A stretch of DNA of 64,000 nucleotides, taken from positions 19,504,946-19,568,945 of the forward strand of contig NC_092647.1 of the NCBI RefSeq assembly GCF_039555335.1. Direction: 5' to 3'. Positions 1 through 11,572 of the stretch are shown piece by piece (within the stretch, counting starts at the first letter, position 1; every line of letters begins with the position of its first letter). This stretch comes from Amphiura filiformis (lineage: Eukaryota > Echinodermata > Ophiuroidea > Amphilepidida > Amphiuridae). The translations under genes and the position numbers were made by a program. The notes beneath the pieces were generated by a model. The model worked only from the letters and a program-made list of their open reading frames with translations. It had not been told where the DNA came from and did no database searches.

Positions 1-165
1 GGAATGAACACATTAACAGCTCTATTTGTAACTCACCCTCCCTCTGTGGAAGATTCAATTTGAATCCTTCTCAGAGGGTGTATGAAACTCAAGTGGAACT
101 GCCTAATTTGTTTATTCCATTTGAAATTCATACTCCCCCTGTAGCAGAATATTTCCACTCTGGTT
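1..165. repeat. Foldback family, long subtype, partial copy cut by window start
   Basis: Carries the subtype landmarks: AACACATTAA, CCTCCCTCTGTGGAAGATTC, a TCAGAGGGTGTATGAAA centre, then CCATTTGAAATTCATACTCC. It matches the full-length copies at 9958 and 18999. Confidence 0.8.
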
Positions 166-785
166 ACAAAATGACATGTGTATTGTGGTTTGTTGCGAAC
201 ATTTTGGTTGGACATGTCATGATGTTTTAAAAAAACATGTCACAACCATCGTCTATGAATCTAGTTTTTGACTGCAAATTGCATGTGCTATGTACACAGT
301 GATGCCAATGTTGCTGAATTGGGCTACTTTGGAACTTGCTTGCCATGGCTCAAAAATATCCTGTCATGCCCTGCCAAAATATTGAGCTGCTTTGGGCGAC
401 CATCAGGCCACAACAGCTTTTATTGCATAATATTTTGGTTAATTCAGGTAGAATGCATAATTTCGGAGCCTATGATCCAAACCTGTATATAATTTGTATT
501 TGATCAAGAATACTTGGAATTCCTTTATATCTTGGTCAAAGGTAAAGCACACACAGTCCCAAAATTTGGGTGCTTTTTCAAATCAGTACAAAAATCACAT
601 AATGTGGCTGAGGAACTGTATTCAGCTGCTTCAAAAGTGATTATTTTGAATAAAAATGCTAGTAAAAGCAATTTACCACTTTGAAACAAAGTAAGTTATG
701 AAAAATTGATAAAAAAGAAGAAATGTTAAGTTTTGCAAAGTTTATTGTGCCATGGCACTTCAATCATGAAGCACCTCCACATTAG

Positions 786-967
786 GTTACTCCGGTTGAA
801 ATCCATACACCCCTAGTATGGAAGACATAACCTTCATCTCCCACACAGGGAATGTAGATTTCAAATGGAGTCAACCATTTAGGTAAGCCCATTTGAAATT
901 CACACTCCCTGTGTGGAAGATTAAGGTGATGTCTTCCATAATGGGTGTGTGGATTTCAAACTGGAGA
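786..967. repeat. Foldback MITE family copy (185-bp type)
   Basis: The left arm GTTGAAATCCATACACC and right arm GGTGTGTGGATTTCAAACTG are reverse complements. The centre has ATTTCAAATGGAGT and CCATTTGAAATTCACAC. Outer ends are decayed. Confidence 0.85.
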
Positions 968-1161
968 AAAACCCATTTCTGTAGTTAACCAACCTTAGAA
1001 CTTATTTATTTCACAGTACTGGTGTGTATGAAGGTTTTCTAGCGAGGGGGCGCTCAAACTCGGTAGCCATATATAAGTACATCAACAGATGTTAACGAGG
1101 TTAATTCACTCCCAATCAGAGACATTCATTACATGACAAAGGGCTAGATGATAGTTCTGAG

Positions 1162-1423
1162 CAGGGGTAGCGCTAGAACTAAACACTCCAGTGTCTGCAG
1201 GGACCCCTGAACTTGCAGACAATTAAAAATTAGGGGGTCCAGAGTAGAGTTTGGTGAGTCCGAGTTGAACAAATGCAGCATAAATAGTATGTCTGCAATA
1301 GTGCTAGATTGAAAACTGGGGTCTGCAGGGACCCCTGAACTTGCTGAAAATTTAAAAACAGGGGGTCCGAACTCTATTCTGGTGGGTCCGGGACCCCAAA
1401 AAGCAACCTAGCGCTACCCCCTG
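1162..1423. repeat. TIR element with two internal direct repeats
   Basis: The ends read CAGGGGTAGCGCTAG and, inverted, CAGGGGGTAGCGCTAG. Inside, two related units share GTCTGCAGGGACCCCTGAAC (near 1193 and 1320). The CAGGGG ends suggest a hAT-type non-autonomous element, but no clean target duplication is seen. Confidence 0.7.
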
Positions 1424-1620
1424 AGTGTGATGCATAACTGGTCTTATGCTTGGTTTTCAAAATTTTTGAAAACTATTGAATGCAAGAAATTGATCAGAGC
1501 ATGTACAAAGATCTTATGATTAACTTGTAAGTCTGTAAGTTAAGGCGACTGCTAAAACTGTCGTAACGACAATATGTATTATAGATGTGTGCGTAACCAA
1601 GATAACATTTGTTCTATCAG

Positions 1621-1790
1621 CTTCAACGTCGCAAGACGGCTACCGAGAACGGCAATATATAGGTGCAAAAAAACATCGAGTAATCAGCAATATCCAACGC
1701 ATTCACGGATCCAGGGGGATTTATCCACGCTAATGGTACCGCGATCGTGGCATTTACCACCGACGTACGACGAGTTTGTAAAGCAAAAGG
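1621..1790 (+). CDS. Candidate internal exon of plus-strand gene of unknown function
   Basis: The stretch is open in one frame and ends at a strong donor (AAAGG|GTAAGT, GT at 1791). It is CpG-richer than its surroundings and ends in a coding-like tail, LPPTYDEFVKQK. The left border is uncertain: I used an AG at 1619-1620 behind a short pyrimidine-rich stretch, but AGs at 1685-1686 and 1713-1714 are also possible. The exon leaves one base over, and the next exon (10832) needs exactly that to continue in frame, so the joined reading is ...FVKQK-GGAKPKM. No domain is recognised. A PPTY-type motif in a cytoplasmic tail would fit a WW or NEDD4 ligand, but this is only inference. The exon could be spurious, as a phase match has a one-in-three chance. 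Confidence 0.42.
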
Positions 1791-2271
1791 GTAAGTGAGC
1801 TAGAGAATGCTAGCAGATGATGCGATGATAGCATGACATTGATGACGGTGGTGATGGCTGGCTAGCTAGCTTCCTGAATGCATTTTATTACTCATAACTT
1901 AACATGCTGGTGACGGTATTTGGGTAGATTCACATATTTATTGTGCGTGTATTTCCTTTTCCTAACTGGCGAGGAATGTATGTGTTGTTTCGCCTCAAGT
2001 TTGATGGTGACGTATAGGTGCATATTTTGCTGGTCGCAGTATCAAATCCCACCCGCTGACTAATCCTACAGAATGTATACACACACATACAAGGACAGCG
2101 TGTTGGTACACTTGCGGTGTAAACCATGTAAAAGCACTAACGTCATTACCAAACTTGAGGTCGAACAATGTGTAGTTGGAGTAGCCAAAGGTAGAGTGCA
2201 GAGAAATTTCCATATGGGTCGCAACATTTCACACTGAAATATCTTATGGCTTGCATATATCAAGGCTTTCA

Positions 2272-2412
2272 CGGGCTGTTCCAGTTGAAACCCACATACC
2301 CTCTATGGAACACATGACCTTAATCTCCCACACAAGAGTGTAGATAAGATTTCAAATGAAGTCACCCTTTCAGGTAACCCATTTGAAATTCACACTCCTG
2401 TATATGGCAAAA
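2272..2412. repeat. Foldback MITE family copy, right arm lost
   Basis: Left arm and centre are present (CCAGTTGAAACCCACATACC, CCATTTGAAATTCACACTCC). The right arm is replaced by an unrelated hairpin at 2409. Confidence 0.8.
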
Positions 2413-2461
2413 TATTTATGGTCTGGTGCTGTATGGAATACGGTGCCAGACCGTAAATATT
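2409..2461. repeat. Short hairpin
   Basis: AAATATTTATGGTCTGG pairs with CCAGACCGTAAATATTT across a short loop. Confidence 0.7.
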
Positions 2462-2506
2462 TTCTCATATTTTGTGAGGAAACACCAGGTAACTAAAAGC
2501 ATTAAT

Positions 2507-2751
2507 ACTAGAAATTTCAATTGAATGAACATAGCCTGAAATAGTGTGTCAATTTTTTTGCGTACGCCAGCATGTGCCACTGTGCGTGCATAATGCGGAA
2601 GTGAACCCAACCATGCCAACGTACTTGTGATTAGTTAGTATTGTATCCAAGGTCGTGCGTTCGGGTTGTAGTTCGAAATACGCAATATATGATCATGGTT
2701 GGAGTGTGTACAGCTGTTGAAAGCTGTGTTCATTCAATTGAAATTTCTAGT
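2507..2751. repeat. TIR element (about 245 bp)
   Basis: ACTAGAAATTTCAATTGAAT at the left is matched by ATTCAATTGAAATTTCTAGT at the right; arms are about 28 bp with one mismatch. Confidence 0.75.
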
Positions 2752-3106
2752 GTAAGTGGAAGCAAAGGTGTTAATCAATCAATAATTGCATAATTTATCC
2801 AACTCCGGAGGTTCCCACAAATTCAGAAGACTTTCAGCTTGCGTGAAATCCTTGATTTGTGTTCTCTGTGCTATTTGGGAAAAGGAATACATGCGCAAAG
2901 GATAGGCTAATAATATACAGGCAATTATTATAAGCTCATAATGACGTTGTTCTGTCTCCACTTTCGTACAAACTGTTTTTGTAACTAACTTAAAATTTTT
3001 GACTTAAAAATAATTTTATGCTGTGGGTATTTTTGTGCAGTTGCAACTGACAAAATGCATCTTGAATTGAAACTGGTATTAATTAATTGCAACTTCATGA
3101 TTATAC

Positions 3107-3752
3107 AGTCCAACCTCTTTTATCCCGCCATTATGGGAGCCAGTATCTGCCAGATTAAGTGCAAAATCTGGGTATGTGAACTATGTGGAATTCTGTATTG
3201 AATGTCTGATGGGCTAAAGTTGGGGCAACAGAAAGATTGTTCGATATGGGGTAGTAACATTGAAGGACAGTATTTGAGTGATGTGACATTGAAATCAGCG
3301 GACCTGCCAACTGTCCCTCTTTGGGGTTTTCCAAAGTGAAAAAAAGGACAGTCCTTCTTTCTGAAAATTTGAATGATGGCAAAGTCAAATGAAAGAACAG
3401 TAGAAAATGATGCAAATTTCACTTTTAAAATTTTGCTGTAGCATTCTCTCCAAATAGTCTATTGTGATAAATTTTGACCTGCAAAACCTTCCTGAATTCT
3501 GAAAGTATCACACACCTCAACTATTTGAATTTGTCTGTTCCTGGTTTGTGTACATGTACATTTTATGTACAAGGTTTTGGCCTCAATGTCCCTCTTTCTG
3601 ACTTTGGTAGGTTGGCAGGTCTAGAAATGTCCTTTATAATGTTCGGAGCATGAAATTGAGGCGTCAAAGCCTTTAAAGTATGTTTTCCTATGAAGATCTC
3701 ACAGCCGGATAACAAAAATATCTGTATGGTCCGGATAAGGGAGTTTGGACTC
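3107..3752. mobile_element. Pogo/Tigger-like non-autonomous element with nested insertion
   Basis: The ends CAGTCCAACCTCTTTTATCC and (inverted) AGAGTCCAAACTCCCTTATC resemble the pogo/Tigger end pattern CAGT..AACCTC...ATCCG, followed by inverted GGATAA-type blocks. No transposase frame is present. A second element (3301-3621) lies inside. Confidence 0.65.
3301..3621. repeat. Nested TIR element inside the pogo-like copy
   Basis: The left end GACCTGCCAAC is repeated inverted at the right as GTTGGCAGGTC. The interior has two related TGTCCCTCTTT blocks. It lies wholly within 3107-3752, so it probably inserted later. Confidence 0.6.
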
Positions 3753-4296
3753 TATTTTAAGATCAGGATGTAAAAATAAATTTGTGTGTGCTATAATTGT
3801 GCAACATGCAAAGCTATTTTAACATTTGTAATAACTGCTTGAGTGGAGACAGAACTTATAATTGGAGCAAAATGGTGATCTTCTGACAGCTTTTGGACAT
3901 TTTATGTTCAAGAGGGAATTACATTTTAAATTTGAGCCATACAAATATATTTGCGGAATTAAAAAATAAAATTAAAAAAATAATTACCAAAAAGTTAATT
4001 GATTTTCTGGAAAATAGTAGTTACAGTTTAAATTTATATTTCACTTTCAATACACTTTTTGAGACACTCGCAAGCATGGACATGGTCATCCACACTGCAT
4101 CATGCATGCAAATTACACAGTGCACAGTTTCACATTGCTAAGCACAAGCGCCAAGCACAAATACATGCGTATGCGTGCACACAAAAGCTTCTACATGTTT
4201 TTTACACTTTTTATCTTTCATCTTTGTGCAATTTTTGCAATTCACAAAATTGATGTCAATTTGAAGCTTTTAATATGCCTGTATATTGTAACATTT

Positions 4297-4480
4297 GGGC
4301 TATTCCGTGTGAAACTCACACACCCCATGGAAGGCATGACAATAATCTCCCACACATGTGGTGTAGATTTCAAATGGAGTTGCCTATTCAGGTAACCCCA
4401 TTTGAAATTCACACTCCCTGTTTCGGAGATTACGTTCATATCTTCTATGGGTGGTGTATGGATTTCAACCGAATAGCCCA
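4297..4480. repeat. Foldback MITE family copy
   Basis: Starts GGGCTATTCC and ends GAATAGCCC; palindromic over its whole length. Flanked by TTT on both sides, a possible 3-bp duplication. Confidence 0.85.
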
Positions 4481-4741
4481 TTTGGGATTTTTCATAACAT
4501 CTTTATTATCAACGTTCATGTATTAGACACTGCACAAAAATAGAAATCTCTTGTTTGACAGTTTTCTTGTTCATAACAGTGTATCACAAACTTTAAAATA
4601 ATAGAGTTTCAATCCGAAAAATATGGACCATCAAAACTTTCCTTGCACAAAGGGAGGCTTGAAACTTGCAAACTAAATCTTTGCAAAAAATTTCCCATCA
4701 AAGTTCAGGGAAATTTGTATTATTTGAATCAAGAAATATAT

Positions 4742-4939
4742 AGATCCTTCCTACAATTGGCACTTTCCTGCTGTTGATGGGGTACTCATTGATATCACGC
4801 CCAAATTGTCCTCATTTTCATTATTAATCATGTGATACCCTTCTTGTCCTCGCTTCCGTTATTTCATAATATCAGGGTATGTGATATCGATGTTCACCCC
4901 CATTAACAACAGGAAAGTGCCAAATATAGGAATGGTCTA
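4742..4939. repeat. TIR element of about 200 bp, 40-bp arms
   Basis: Arms contain GGCACTTTCCTGCTGTTGAT and, inverted, GGCACTTTCCTGTTGTTAAT. TA flanks both ends, compatible with a TA-target (Tc1/mariner-type) MITE. Confidence 0.75.
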
Positions 4940-6275
4940 TTTATAACCAGTCAAACAAGTGCAGACATTTTTGTGTGGTTTGTATATCGATATATTTACA
5001 ATACTACCGTGAGGAATGAAACCGGGATCGTTTTTGCACTTTTGGCGCCAGAAAACATTGAACAGTGTGGTATCTGTGGCTCCCATTTAAGCATCATATA
5101 AATGCTGTTTTTTTATTCTTGATGCCATAAAGCAACAAAAAAAAACCTGTTTTTAAATGACCCTAAAATATCACCCAAAGCTTGAATAATCTGGCAAAAA
5201 TTGTTGTTTTTTGCAAACAATTTTTGAAAATGTTCTGAATTTTTTTCAAAAATTTACAGTCATTAGCCAAAATTCTAAATTCTAAAAACAAAATTCTCCC
5301 AAATTGAAAAACAAATCCCCATCACTTCATGGCAGCCTGAGTGTTTTGATTTCAAGTGATACTTATCAATAGTCATATTATTAGAATAAAGAGGAATTAT
5401 GGAAGTTAAAAGAAGGCCATATTAGAAATGCCAACTTTAAAATGGACACTCAACTGCCAGAGTGGGACACCATCTGCACTGTTAGATAGATTTTTGATCC
5501 TGAAAAAAAAACGATCCTTGTTTCACATCTGTTGTATTATATTATGGCTATTCACATGTCAGGTTTGTTCCACATCAAAACAGATCCGTATGGAACGGAT
5601 TGATTCACTTCATGTTGACAACAACATTGTGATCGGGGCAATTCACAGAAACAAAAGAAATGTGGAAGATATTTCCTAAATCTATCACAAATGGAGTGTG
5701 CAATTTAAATGGAATTGCACATATAGTCCTATTTTCAATTGACTTTTTCGGTAAATCCCATAAGCCTTTGCGAGTACACCTGGGATGTCATCATTAGACG
5801 TCGCACTGATTTGCAGTGCGCAGTAACAATGTTCGATAAGCGATGTGCACAGTGGTGCAGGTCAGTGTGACATCAAATGTCGACATCTCAGATGGATTTT
5901 CCAAAAAGGTCAATTTGAGAATATAATTTTTGGTCCGGGCTACAAGTGGAACAGGCTGTGTGAATAACCCCTATTCTTACATCATGGAGAGAACTAAACC
6001 ACTATGTTCATCTGGCAATCCTTCCACCTGGGACAAATTAATATTATACTGAAGGGATAGGAAACTTATATTCATTGTTTACAATCATTGAACAACACCC
6101 TGACATATATAACAGAGTTTCTAATCCCTGTAGCGTTTTAGTCCCAGCTTCCATTTCCCTACATGTATATATAAGCAAAGGTCACAATAGATAACGACTC
6201 ATTCAAGCTCTGTAGAAAATAGTAGATACATATCAGATCCATTACTAAACCAAACTGGTGGATTTCATCTATTCA

Positions 6276-6412
6276 TTGTTGGGCAGGAATAACCTCCTGT
6301 GTCATTGGCCCCTGAACATGTTTAAAGATAAAAACTTCCTATGTCATGTGTTCACAGTTTTGGTTTAAACATATTCGGGGCCAAAAGCACATAGGTTTTT
6401 CCTGCCCAACAA
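6276..6412. repeat. Hairpin element
   Basis: TTGTTGGGCAGGAA... pairs with ...TTCCTGCCCAACAA, and inner blocks GGCCCCTGAACATG and CATATTCGGGGCC also pair. Related to the repeat at 9507-9712. Confidence 0.75.
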
Positions 6413-6427
6413 CGTATTGTATGTTGC

Positions 6428-6610
6428 ACTATTCTAGTAGAAATCCATACACCACCTGTGGAAGACATGATCTTAAATGTCTCATGTGGAGAGTGTGAAT
6501 TTCAAATGGGGTTACCTGAATGGGTGATTTCAATTGAAAATTACACCCCTTGTGTGTGAGATCAAGGTAATTTCTTTCATAGGGGGTATGGGTCTTAACT
6601 GGAATAGCTC
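6428..6610. repeat. Foldback MITE family copy
   Basis: CTATTCTAGTAGAAATCCAT at the left, inverted counterpart ending GGAATAGCTC at the right, ATTTCAAATGGGG in the centre. Confidence 0.85.
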
Positions 6611-7358
6611 ATTGAGTACCTGATAGTAAAGTTATGACAAGTTTAGGCTAAGTTTAGGCTGGCTACAACACTGGGTGCTTTATCAAATTTTCAATCATCC
6701 TATCTAACTTTTGATACATTATAGTCATGATGGGTCTAGCAAATGTTTGTGAAGTAATGGTAAACTCACCATATGACTTGATCAGTTGGATTCCTTCTGA
6801 ACTATGTGTACCTTTATATTAAGGCTTGAAAAAGAGAACTTTACCACATCACATAGCTAGAATGAACATATAGTGGTGGATACAAGGACTGATAAGAGCA
6901 GCATCATGAACAGATGAGGATACCGCAAAGTCCCAAGTTTTGAGATATTTTCCGAAAATATCAAGAACTATCTCAGGAACCACTGAACCAATACTAGGCT
7001 TGTTTGTACTCATTTTAATGCATTTGCCATGCTGATAACAAATATGGTCATGAAAATGTACAATTCTGAAATTTAGGAATTTTTAAAGAAAATTTGTAAC
7101 TTGTCGTCTGCAGTTAACACCCGCATGGAGACGAGACGGTTAATGCCAAAAAGGCAGACTCCACCCTCATGTGTGCATATCGTTCATGATGAAGGGCAAA
7201 AATAATAGTGTACTGCCAGATTTTTTTTTTTTTTTATAAAAACATAAACACTTCAGCGGTGCACAGTTTAGAAGTCATCTGATTGGTCAAGATTGGAGAA
7301 ACAAGCATTAGTGAGTCAACCATCAGCTCACCTCATAATATACTTTGGTGCTGTATTA

Positions 7359-7493
7359 TATTGCCTCGTCTCAAGTTGAGAGTAACGCCATGTTGGATTA
7401 TGCAGTGTGCAATTTTCAATGGCACATACTAACCTAATCCTGCAGGGTATATTACACATCAACTCTCAACAACTCCCAACTTGAGACGAGACA
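7359..7493. repeat. Inverted-repeat element
   Basis: TCGTCTCAAGTTGAGAGT at the left is matched inverted by AACTTGAGACGAG at the right. A related single end (TCTTCTCAAGTTAAGAGTAA) occurs at 53209-53250. Confidence 0.7.
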
Positions 7494-8094
7494 TACTATA
7501 GGACATTCTTACAATGTGTTTCTATCAGGGGTGTGAGAGTTCCTCTTTTCAGCTGATTTCCTCTTTTTTGAAAAAATTTTTGTGCCAAAATTTCAGCTTT
7601 TTCTTATATTTTCAGCCTATTTTTGACATTTTACCGGGATTTCACACTGTTTTTCCTTGTTGTTTGCCTGTGGCCTCTCACACCTCTGTATTATTAAATT
7701 AGAATACTCTTTGATTGTGTGTTAAATTGTTTTGTTTTTCACTATTAATGTGTGCTTTGATTCTTTGAGATACTGTGGGTCATATTTCATGTTACATTGG
7801 CCCATTTCAACTATTGTTTTGTAACTGTCAATCAAATTGAAGCTGAAATAAGGCCTGTCAATTAAGTTTGAGCTCCAAAAGGTAGAATTCGTCAATCATA
7901 TTTGAAGTGCTACAGTAGGAGTTGCAAGATGGTTTATGCTCGGACTTGATTTATATTTATTGTACTGTGAATCTATGTATAGGGTGTGTAAAAAGAATGT
8001 AATGTTAAACGTTTGTGTTAAATATTTGTATGCTGTTGGGATCGAAACTTTATCAGAAGTGATGGTTGCTTCAGCTGAAATGTGAAATCTATAT

Positions 8095-8578
8095 TACCGT
8101 ATTGGTCCGAGTATAGTCCCACCCGTTTTTTATGTGAACATTTTTCACAATTGGTGGGTGGGATTATACTTGAATTTCAACAAAAAAACCTGGACCTAGA
8201 CCTAGATGCTAGGATCATTCATGGTTGACCTAAAAAAAAAAAGAATTGATACTTTGTTTTCATGTCATACTCTTATTAATGATTTCAAAATGCATTCAAA
8301 TTCAATGCATTTTGAAATCATTAATAGAGTATGACATGAATACAAAGTATCAATTTTCATATTAAAAATACAAAATATCTTGAAATGTTTTTTTTTTTTT
8401 TTTAGGTCAACCATGAATGATCCTAGCATTTAGGTCTAGGTCCAGAGACACTCAAAACCAAAAAAAAACTTGTAAAAAAAAAAATTTTTTTTTTTTTTAC
8501 AATTTCTGAAATTTTTCAAAAATGGGGGTGGGGTGGGATTATACTCGAACGTGGGACTATACTCAGATGAATACGGTA
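8095..8578. repeat. 484-bp near-complete palindrome (TA-flanked MITE)
   Basis: Ends TACCGTATT..GAGTATAGTCCC and its inverse. Inner paired blocks: GGACCTAGACCTA, GATCATTCATGGTTGACCTA, GATACTTTG, CATGTCATACTCTTATTAAT. The element is flanked by TA on both sides when one more T is counted in each arm. Confidence 0.85.
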
Positions 8579-9282
8579 ATAGATTCACATGGGCTAAAAA
8601 GTGAATGGTTAGTTGGCATGAATTCACACAGATAATGAGTACTGAAACCTAGCCAAAACTTGAAACAATTTTATGCCAAAACAATTGAGCGATTGTATGC
8701 TTTCATCATAAATTAATATCATGATGGTGATTACTATGATTTCTTCTACATGTATGTGTTCCAGAAGTGGGGCAACTTGTCAATCTAAAAGGCTGGTTTC
8801 CAAAGGTTTAACATATTGAGTGTGCAATTAGAAATATTATATTTTAACAACAGATTGCTTCCATGCTTCGTTAAAAGGTAATATAATTTTGGATCTGGTC
8901 ACCCAGGGGAGTGATCCAAAGGTGGGCGGTGGTCATATCTGCAAAATTGGTTGTTTTCAGAGTACTAACAGGCAATGTTGGCATCTCAACTCTCTGCTGA
9001 TTTTGGCAGTTTTTTTCAAATCCTGGTTCTGTTCCTGCACACAGGTTTATTATTGTACATGTTGGTTGAAAAACATTGCATAAAGAGAATTTGATAACAT
9101 GATTACCATGATTACTTCTAGTGTAAAATACCATCATGTATACAGCTTACGAAATTAGTTGTCTAATCCTTCAATGAAATTTTGGCAATAAACTATGTGG
9201 TGTATGCTTTCATCTATTGCTCAGTGCAACATTGCCATATCTCCATTAGCTCCATGCATGATGTAATTCATAAGCAAGATTA

Positions 9283-9470
9283 GGTTATTCCAGTTGAAAT
9301 CCCTACCTCCCATATGGAAGACATGACCTTAATCTCCCACACACCGGGATGTAGATTTCAAATGGAGTCACTCATTCAGGTAACTCCATTTGAAATTCAT
9401 ACTCCCTATGTGGAAGATTATATTAAGATCAGGTCTTCCATGAGGGGTGTATGGATTTCAACTGGAAGTC
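9283..9470. repeat. Foldback MITE family copy
   Basis: Close to consensus: CAGTTGAAATCCC, GGAAGACATGACCTTAATCT, and inverted counterparts on the right. Confidence 0.88.
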
Positions 9471-9506
9471 GGGGGGGCCTTATGGAGATACGGCTTTGTT
9501 GCACTG

Positions 9507-9712
9507 AACCCTTGAACATGGATGAAGCAAAGAATTCAATATAAAGTTTACACCTACAGGGCTTTATCCATTTTCAAGGGCCAGAAGTAAATATGAGGAG
9601 TTCCCTGCATGTACTTTTGGCCCTTGAACATGGATGAAGCAACCTCTTCAATATAAAGCCTACAACTACGAGGCTTTATCCATGTTCAAGGGCCAAAAGT
9701 ACATGTGAGGGT
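9507..9712. repeat. Two tandem palindromic units of about 100 bp
   Basis: Each unit starts CCCTTGAACATGGATGAAGC and ends with the inverse ATCCATGTTCAAGGG (first unit slightly decayed). Related to the hairpin at 6276. Confidence 0.75.
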
Positions 9713-9957
9713 TTTCCCACTCAGTGATGAATTATACTATAACTGTTAACTGACATGTCATTTACATTGTTTGCTCCTTGCTGCACATCTAAACCATTGT
9801 AGAATATAAATGTATTTATTCTCCATTATCTTCATGTGGACTGTTTGTGTAAATTGCTTTGCATTTTGTAATCTATAGGCAAATGTTTTCCACTAACTTT
9901 GTATGTATCATCATATTCTGGGTTATGTGTTAGCTGTGCGGAATTGTGAAAAGAATT

Positions 9958-10217
9958 GGGCTAGTCCAATAAAAATCCACACTACCCCTATGGAAGAGTT
10001 TGGAACTATCTTCCACAGGGGGAGCATGAATTTCAAATGGAATGAACACATTTGGCAGCTCCATACATCTTCTGAGAAAGATTCAACCGGAATCTTCCAC
10101 AGGGAGGGTGAGTTTCAAATGGAGCTGCTTAATGTGTTCATATTTAAAATTCATGCTCCCCCTGTTGAAGATATTTCCAAAATGTTCCACAGGGGTGGAT
10201 TTTAAATGAAATAGCCA
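9958..10217. repeat. Foldback family, long subtype (260 bp)
   Basis: Outer arms CACTACCCCTATGGAAGAGT and CTTCCACAGG repeats, with an additional centre AACACATTTGGCAGCTCC and GGAGCTGCTTAATGTGTTC. Matches 18999-19278. Confidence 0.85.
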
Positions 10218-10413
10218 GTTACAGAGTTGTGCGTTTCAGAGTAGAACCTTGGACGGCGTCTCTTACACAGAAAGTCATTAATAAGGCACACTGTACATCA
10301 TCTGGGTTTGCATGATAAAATGATTAACTTTAACTTGTTTTACTTTTCTGTGCCCCATGATTTATAGTTACGACTGATTTTGCCATCGCTCAATCCTGCC
10401 CTGTGCATGCAAT

Positions 10414-10568
10414 GGGCTATTCCAACTCGAAATCCATAAACCCCATCTTCCACACGGGGAGTGATTGAATTTCAAATGGGGTACTTGAATGGGTGACTCC
10501 ATTTGAAATCTACACCCCCTGTGTGGGAGATTAGGGTCATGTCTTCCATAGAGGGTGTATGGATTTTA
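10414..10568. repeat. Foldback MITE family copy, shortened left arm
   Basis: GGGCTATTCCAACTCGAAAT, then a deletion of the ATGGAAGACATGACC block, then an intact right half ending GGTGTATGGATTTTA. It lies about 260 bp before the exon at 10832. Confidence 0.85.
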
Positions 10569-10831
10569 TATTTGTCATTGAATATTTTGGGTGTCTTTAA
10601 TTTTGCGATTGTGGCTGGATTTGCAGGAGTCGCAAAAATAAATCTCTCAAGAAATAATCACTTTTGGAGTACACAGTGACATTCTACCTTGAAATGCACA
10701 CGTTCTATGCAACTCTGCTCAACTGCTATCACAATTGATCACCTCCAACATTTTGAACACACATAATAATTTTAACATATTTTCCTCCCCATCTCTGCCT
10801 CCTTCCTCTCATTTACATTCTTTTCCTCCAG

Positions 10832-11132
10832 GAGGAGCCAAGCCAAAGATGACGCCAAGACCAGACCTAGTACCAAATACTCCACCAAAAGACGACGACG
10901 ATGAACCCCTAGCGAGACCGCTGTTGGAGTCGGACGAAGAAAAACCGGGTACGTCCAAGCAAGTGGCAACGAACAGCGTCAAGTTCATGACTCCGCCGCC
11001 GACCAGATCGGTCCATGTCAACGAGATTGCGATTCAGACTGACACGGGCGTGCAGAGTGAACCATTCCGCATGGAGGAGCTAGAACGAAGACTGAGTGAG
11101 GTTGATGAGAGTACACTCAGCTCTGCTGCAAG
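10832..11132 (+). CDS. Internal exon, acidic Pro/Thr/Ser-rich tail of unrecognised protein
   Basis: A 301-bp exon bounded by a good acceptor (pyrimidine-rich tract, CTCCAG|GA, AG at 10830-10831) and donor (GCAAG|GTCAGT, GT at 11133). It encodes about 100 residues: a basic start (GGAKPKMTPRPD), a PNTPPKDDDDEPLARPLLES segment, a TPPPTRS stretch, the segment VNEIAIQTDTGVQ, and a charged, probably helical MEELERRLSEVDE. CpG and GC content are clearly above the flanking introns. There is no signal peptide, membrane segment or named domain. The composition suggests a disordered cytoplasmic tail. It enters in phase 1 and leaves in phase 2, matching the neighbours at 1790 and 15189. I cannot name the family. 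Confidence 0.8.
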
Positions 11133-11378
11133 GTCAGTGTAACTGTAAACCGAAGAAATAATTGCGACACACCCGCCAACATAAGTAACCATGGTAACCA
11201 TCCCTACATGGATCCTGGGTTCCTGTACGGGAAGTCAGTTTGTACCAATATTCCTTCCCACAAGTTAGAAAAATAGATACAGCTTGAGGTTAATCCAGCA
11301 TTGTTATCACAATATGCATAATTGCATATTGTGTTGTTGGGAAGCAAATTCGGTCAAATTGACTTCTGGAGGACAAAG

Positions 11379-11572
11379 CAGGCTTTGAGTTTTGAGGAGT
11401 GCGAGTGCGATCACACTCGTCCGCACTCCTTAAATGATCACAAGGCGTGCGATTTATCACACTCCTTACATCACATTTAAGCATAATCACACTCCTCATT
11501 CACAAAATAGCACTCACAAGTCTGAGGAGTGCTATTTATCACACTCCTCAATATTCTTAAACTCAAAGCCTG
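11379..11572. repeat. TIR element with CACTCCT repeats
   Basis: CAGGCTTTGAGTTTTGAGG at the left; the right end is the inverse of CAGGCTTTGAGTTTAAG. The interior repeats CACACTCCT on both strands. ACAAA lies near both ends but offset, so a duplication is not certain. Confidence 0.75.

Larger units (their letters stand above)
1791..10831 (+). other. Putative 9-kb intron filled with inverted-repeat elements
   Basis: This lies between the candidate exon and the firm exon. I see no coding exon in it. It holds six copies of the 185-bp foldback family or its longer subtype, a pogo-like element with a nested insertion (3107-3752), a 200-bp inverted-repeat element (4742-4939), small hairpin elements (2409-2461, 2507-2751, 6276-6412, 7359-7493, 9507-9712) and a 484-bp palindrome (8095-8578). 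The stretches 4940-6275, 6611-7358, 7494-8094 and 8580-9282 look like unique AT-rich sequence, apart from homopolymer runs such as the T-run near 7221. Confidence 0.5.
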
